The translations under genes were made by a program, and so were the position numbers. A model generated the notes under the pieces. That model had not been told where the DNA came from. It saw only the letters and a program-made list of their open reading frames with translations, and did not search any database. Below are positions 5,474 through 8,572 of a stretch of DNA of 8,572 bases, one piece after another. How positions within the stretch are numbered: the first letter of the stretch is position 1; each line of letters opens with the position of its first letter. Source of the DNA: Gammaproteobacteria bacterium (GTDB lineage Bacteria; Pseudomonadota; Gammaproteobacteria; Eutrophobiales; Eutrophobiaceae); assembly GCA_018676275.1 (NCBI GenBank), contig JABHFC010000292.1, positions 1 through 8,572 on the forward strand, read 5' to 3'.

Positions 5474-7683
5474 TACGAAACATTATTGGCTATCTGTTGC
5501 TGCATATTATCAGTATATTCAGTAGTTGCCATAGGTAAACGAATAACTGCACTGGCTCCTCCTCCACTGGTATTATTTTCCATCCAGACAATCCCACCTT
5601 GTTCCTCAATTATTTTCTTCACTATTGCCAATCCCAAACCAGTGCCTTTTGTCTTGGTGGTGACATAGGGTTCAAAAATATTACCGATTATATCCTCTTC
5701 TATTCCGGGCCCAGCATCTCTGATCCGAATCTCGATGAAATCCACACCCTTTTCGTTAATACGTTGTGTGCTAACTGTCAGGCGTGTATCAGGTAGCTCT
5801 GCCATCGCGTCAAAGGCATTTTTTAACAGATTATTAAAGACCTGACGTAAACGGTCAGGATCGGCCTTAATATTAGGCAGATCCGTGGCCATTTGCATTT
5901 CTATAAGGCTTTTCTCATCCAGGGTGGAATAGAGATCGACGACTTCCTGAATCAAAATATTCAGATTAGTAAACTCGGGTGTAGTGGTCGGAGAACGTGC
6001 ATATTCAGCAAAGGTATTGACCATATCTCTCATGGTTTCCACCTGCTGGACGATGGTATTGGTCAATCTATCCAGAGTGTCGGCCTGCTCTTTTTCCATC
6101 GTATCCAGGTACTTGTGTCGTAAACGTTCGGCAGCCAGTTTTATTGGTGTTAAGGGATTTTTGATTTCGTGAGCCAGGCGTCTGGCCATTTCACTCCAGG
6201 CAGCATCGCGTTGACCCTGGATCAGCGCGGTAATATCGTCAAGCACAACAACGTAGACCTTTTCTTCAGTCTCGGTACTTAACGATAGTGAGGTGCCACT
6301 ACACATTAATATTTGTCTTCCACTTGCTCCAAACAAAGTAATTTGCTCTCGCCAGTCACCACGCTTATCAAGATCAGCAGATATACTTGTTATAAACTTA
6401 TCCAGATAGGGGTATTGAGAAGCTATTTCCGCTAATGGCTTGCCAATTAATATAGTAATGTCGGCAGCCAGAATTTTGCCACTACTTATGTTGGCCGTGC
6501 GCAATGTTTTATTCTTATCGAGTACCAGCACACCGGAAGAGAGTCGGCCAAGCACAGCCTCCAGATAAGTATGTTGCGCTTCTGCCTCTTCCTGGCTTCG
6601 ACGCACCGCATCACGGGCGCTGCCAATTTTGCGAGTCATCTGATTGAAAGAGGCAACTAGAAACCCAAGTTCATCCTTACTGGTGACCGGTAATTGTGTA
6701 GTGTAATCGCCCTCAGCCACTGAGCGTGTACCTTCGGCCAGGTTTCGAATCGGTGCTGCCAGACGTTGAGCCGAATAAAATGCTGCCCATACCGCAGAGA
6801 AAATACTAAATAGTAAAACCAGCGTCAGTATCATTATGAAGCTTACTTTTAGCTGTTCGCGTAAATATGATAATTCCTTGTACTTTATATAGGAGCTTTC
6901 AACATTACCTGCAAGTTCATTAATGCGCGGTGTAACCGGGAATAATGCCAGAATTATGCGGGCACCATCGCCAATTTCCAGGGCAGGGACATTGACTACG
7001 ACACGAATGGACAAACCCGAGTCACGTATCGTATCAAGACCTATATAACTGCTACCTTGTTGCACCTGAAACAAAATAGCGCCATTGGGTTGAGTAGGTA
7101 CAAAACTAAGTCTGTCACTCGTGCTTGACGCAATAAGAGTGCCTTGCCGGGTCATTAGAGTAAATTCTTCAGCGCCCGATCTGATGCGATACTCGTCAAT
7201 TTCAAATGGTACAGCGGCATTGCTAATTTCGGTGAATTCGTCCGCTATTTGCTCGGTTTGTTTGAGTATTTCCTTCATGCGTAAATCCAGAGCGAGTCGA
7301 CTCAATTCAAGTGAATCGTCCAATGCCTGTTCAAACTCCAGATCAAACCAGTTATCGATACCGCGATGAAGAAAATCGAGCGAAAAATAATAAACGATCA
7401 ACACCGGAGTGACAGAGAGTGCTGCCAGCATGATAACCATGCGAACGGCCATTCTGGAACCAGGTACTCGTTTGCGCAATTGGCGGGCCAGACGTCGAAA
7501 ATTTAAAGCAATGAGAATTGTTAGTGCAAGCAGCCCGATAGCTATGAATAACAAAAGACCTGAGTAAAGCCGATCAAAATGCGCTGAGTTTTGCAGAGCC
7601 TCGCTCATCAATACGAGCGAAATCAACATAAAAACGAACAGGCCTATGCCAGCTATAAATATTAGTCGGCCGCTTTGCTTCAT
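5473..7683 (-). CDS. ntrY: NtrY-type membrane sensor histidine kinase
   Basis: From the ATG at 7681-7683 this is 736 residues; an in-frame GTG four codons earlier would give 740, and the positions here use that numbering. Four membrane segments lie at about 10-30, 43-65, 84-105 and 284-306. A positively charged loop (RRLARQLRKR) follows the second, which predicts a large periplasmic sensor region at about 106-283. Then come a HAMP domain (about 307-360, with the motif DELGFLVASFNQM), a PAS domain (about 378-490), the dimerisation and phosphotransfer domain with H-box RRLAHEIKNPLTPIK and phospho-acceptor H509, and an ATPase domain. The latter has N-box NNLLKNAFDAM (621-631), G1 DAGPGI (660-665), FEPYVTTK (674-681) and G2 GTGLGL (684-689). 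All catalytic boxes look intact. This is the NtrY layout; it should phosphorylate the adjacent NtrX. The chosen ATG overlaps the DUF4390 stop as ATGA, implying coupled translation. The signal sensed is unknown. Confidence 0.94.
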   Translation of the reverse strand: MKQSGRLIFIAGIGLFVFMLISLVLMSEALQNSAHFDRLYSGLLLFIAIGLLALTILIALNFRRLARQLRKRVPGSRMAVRMVIMLAALSVTPVLIVYYFSLDFLHRGIDNWFDLEFEQALDDSLELSRLALDLRMKEILKQTEQIADEFTEISNAAVPFEIDEYRIRSGAEEFTLMTRQGTLIASSTSDRLSFVPTQPNGAILFQVQQGSSYIGLDTIRDSGLSIRVVVNVPALEIGDGARIILALFPVTPRINELAGNVESSYIKYKELSYLREQLKVSFIMILTLVLLFSIFSAVWAAFYSAQRLAAPIRNLAEGTRSVAEGDYTTQLPVTSKDELGFLVASFNQMTRKIGSARDAVRRSQEEAEAQHTYLEAVLGRLSSGVLVLDKNKTLRTANISSGKILAADITILIGKPLAEIASQYPYLDKFITSISADLDKRGDWREQITLFGASGRQILMCSGTSLSLSTETEEKVYVVVLDDITALIQGQRDAAWSEMARRLAHEIKNPLTPIKLAAERLRHKYLDTMEKEQADTLDRLTNTIVQQVETMRDMVNTFAEYARSPTTTPEFTNLNILIQEVVDLYSTLDEKSLIEMQMATDLPNIKADPDRLRQVFNNLLKNAFDAMAELPDTRLTVSTQRINEKGVDFIEIRIRDAGPGIEEDIIGNIFEPYVTTKTKGTGLGLAIVKKIIEEQGGIVWMENNTSGGGASAVIRLPMATTEYTDNMQQQIANNVS

Positions 7684-8249
7684 TTTACCAGCCACTCATA
7701 CCAGGAACTTTCCGCTTGCCACTGAGGAGAGATGTAAGCAATGGGACGCATTGGAGGAGGCAGTGCTTCAATATTTAATTCCGACTTTATATAACCTATA
7801 TAGGACGCATCGGCGTCGATAGTCGATCTATCAAACAGGAAACGATCATTGACAGCACCCAGTGCTCTAAGCGCTTCATCGAGATATTGAAATTGTTCTT
7901 TACGATCTGTGTTCAGGTTAGTGAGCAGGTAATGATCGCTGAGTGCATGGCGCTCTAGCTGAAAGCTGATTGTTTCATCCCTGACAACAGGATCCCATAA
8001 CCAGTTTCGCTCACGTTTCACTTTTATAAAGATATCGATTCTCAGGGCGATACCATGAGCTAAAGCCGTTAACACTTCATCATCGAAGTTATATTCGATA
8101 TTAGCATCAACCTGATAATGCTCATCGACCAGTGTACTGGTAGCAAATTCAATAGCGATGGAGCTGGCGTGACTTTGAATTGATATAGATAGTAATATCA
8201 GACCGCTACAGAGTAGCCTGATCGCGGCAATCCTGTAGCTCTTACACAT
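7680..8249 (-). CDS. Exported DUF4390-family protein
   Basis: I place the start at ATG 8247-8249, giving 189 residues; an ATG at 8268-8270 is an alternative. The N-terminus is a typical signal peptide: a basic start (MCKSYRIAAIR), a hydrophobic core (LLCSGLILLSISI) and a likely signal peptidase I site after SHA. The mature part carries features I associate with DUF4390: TALAHGIALRIDIFIKVKR, a central YLDEALRALGAV segment, an SELNIEALPPPMRPIAY segment and a tryptophan-rich end (SPQWQAESSWYEWLVK). No enzymatic motif is visible and the molecular function of the family is unknown to me. It overlaps the rsmB stop by 8 bases and the ntrY start by 4 bases (ATGA). A secreted protein co-translated with a kinase that has a large periplasmic domain suggests, by inference only, a role in signal input or envelope physiology. 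Confidence 0.86.
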   Translation of the reverse strand: MCKSYRIAAIRLLCSGLILLSISIQSHASSIAIEFATSTLVDEHYQVDANIEYNFDDEVLTALAHGIALRIDIFIKVKRERNWLWDPVVRDETISFQLERHALSDHYLLTNLNTDRKEQFQYLDEALRALGAVNDRFLFDRSTIDADASYIGYIKSELNIEALPPPMRPIAYISPQWQAESSWYEWLVK

Positions 8250-8571
8250 GTTTTTTTTCCAGAACTGCATAATAGAAACCGTCTGAGTCATCCTGTGTCG
8301 GTAATGTCTGACGACCGTATTTCGTCGTAACACCCCAATTGGCGTTAATACTAATCAATTGAACATCATCGTACTTGTTAAGAAGCTTTTCAATCTGAAC
8401 ATCGTTTTCCTGCTTGAACATGGAACAGGTGGAATAAACCATTCTGCCCCCTTGTTTAAGTAAAGGCCATAAAGCAAACAGAAGTGCTTCCTGGGTTTGG
8501 TCAAGACTGACTAGTTGCTCTGGCTGACGTAACATTTTGATATCAGGATGACGACGAATAACACCTGTGGC
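8242..8571 (-). CDS. rsmB: 16S rRNA m5C967 methyltransferase RsmB, C-terminal part
   Basis: Only the last 109 residues are in the window; the gene continues past the right edge. The frame opens with ATGVIRRHPDIK, which follows the motif IV cysteine (PCSATG in RsmB/Fmu proteins) lying just outside. Motif VI is visible as GGRMVYSTCSMF. Its cysteine (codon 8425-8427) corresponds to the catalytic nucleophile described for E. coli RsmB (Cys375). The end, DGFYYAVLEKK, matches the family C-terminus. The enzyme methylates cytosine 967 of 16S rRNA using SAM. Downstream genes overlap it, and in many proteobacteria def and fmt lie directly upstream, which would be beyond the window. Confidence 0.94.
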   Translation of the reverse strand, partial: ATGVIRRHPDIKMLRQPEQLVSLDQTQEALLFALWPLLKQGGRMVYSTCSMFKQENDVQIEKLLNKYDDVQLISINANWGVTTKYGRQTLPTQDDSDGFYYAVLEKKHV

Positions 8572-8572
8572 A

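Noticed and set aside
7680..8249. Lipoprotein signal for DUF4390, because a cysteine lies in the hydrophobic segment (LLCSG).
   Set aside because: The residues before the cysteine do not fit a lipobox (Leu at -1 instead of Gly/Ala/Ser) and the cysteine precedes most of the hydrophobic core. A signal peptidase I site after SHA fits better.
8250..8333. Longer start for the DUF4390 gene, adding 28 residues.
   Set aside because: It would put a basic extension ahead of a clear signal peptide and overlap rsmB by about 90 bases. The ATG at 8249 (or at 8270) gives a normal signal peptide and family-like length.

Overview
The window looks like an ordinary chromosomal segment of a gammaproteobacterium with moderate to low GC content. 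The order rsmB - DUF4390 gene - ntrY-like kinase - ntrX-like regulator - trkA - trkH is, from memory, a recurrent arrangement in several gammaproteobacterial lineages. It compares with the shorter fmt-rsmB-trkA block of Escherichia coli. I cannot assign a genus. I see no RNA gene, mobile element, CRISPR array, plasmid or phage feature.

Layout. At 2-124 on the + strand lies the C-terminal tail of a DUF885-type protein. It converges on a long run of eight minus-strand genes, read from right to left. These are rsmB (C-terminal end only, running off the window at 8572), a secreted DUF4390 protein (8249-7680), an NtrY-type membrane histidine kinase (7683-5473), an NtrX-type response regulator (5405-4050), TrkA (3963-2590), TrkH (2520-1069), a TehB-like class I methyltransferase (1072-491) and a small TPR protein (486-175). 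The run is tightly packed. There are start/stop overlaps at rsmB/DUF4390 (8 bases), DUF4390/ntrY (ATGA) and trkH/methyltransferase (ATGA), and a 4-base gap before the TPR gene. Only three gaps of about 67-86 bases occur (ntrY-ntrX, ntrX-trkA, trkA-trkH). No gene-free stretch exceeds 90 bases.

Functionally the run combines ribosome modification (RsmB, 16S rRNA m5C967), an envelope-sensing two-component system (NtrY/NtrX with a co-translated exported DUF4390 protein) and a complete Trk potassium uptake pair (TrkH channel subunit, TrkA nucleotide-binding gate). Two small accessory genes follow.

The most notable observation is in the NtrX-like regulator. Its receiver domain and Fis-type DNA-binding domain look intact. 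The central AAA+ domain has a broken Walker A, a broken Walker B, no sigma54-contact GAFTGA loop and a missing arginine finger. It therefore looks like a pseudo-ATPase that cannot act as a classical sigma54 activator. Secondary observations are an extended -10 promoter candidate just before ntrX, and 15-nt-spaced 7-bp direct repeats in two of the gaps. I found no strong case for an entirely new system.
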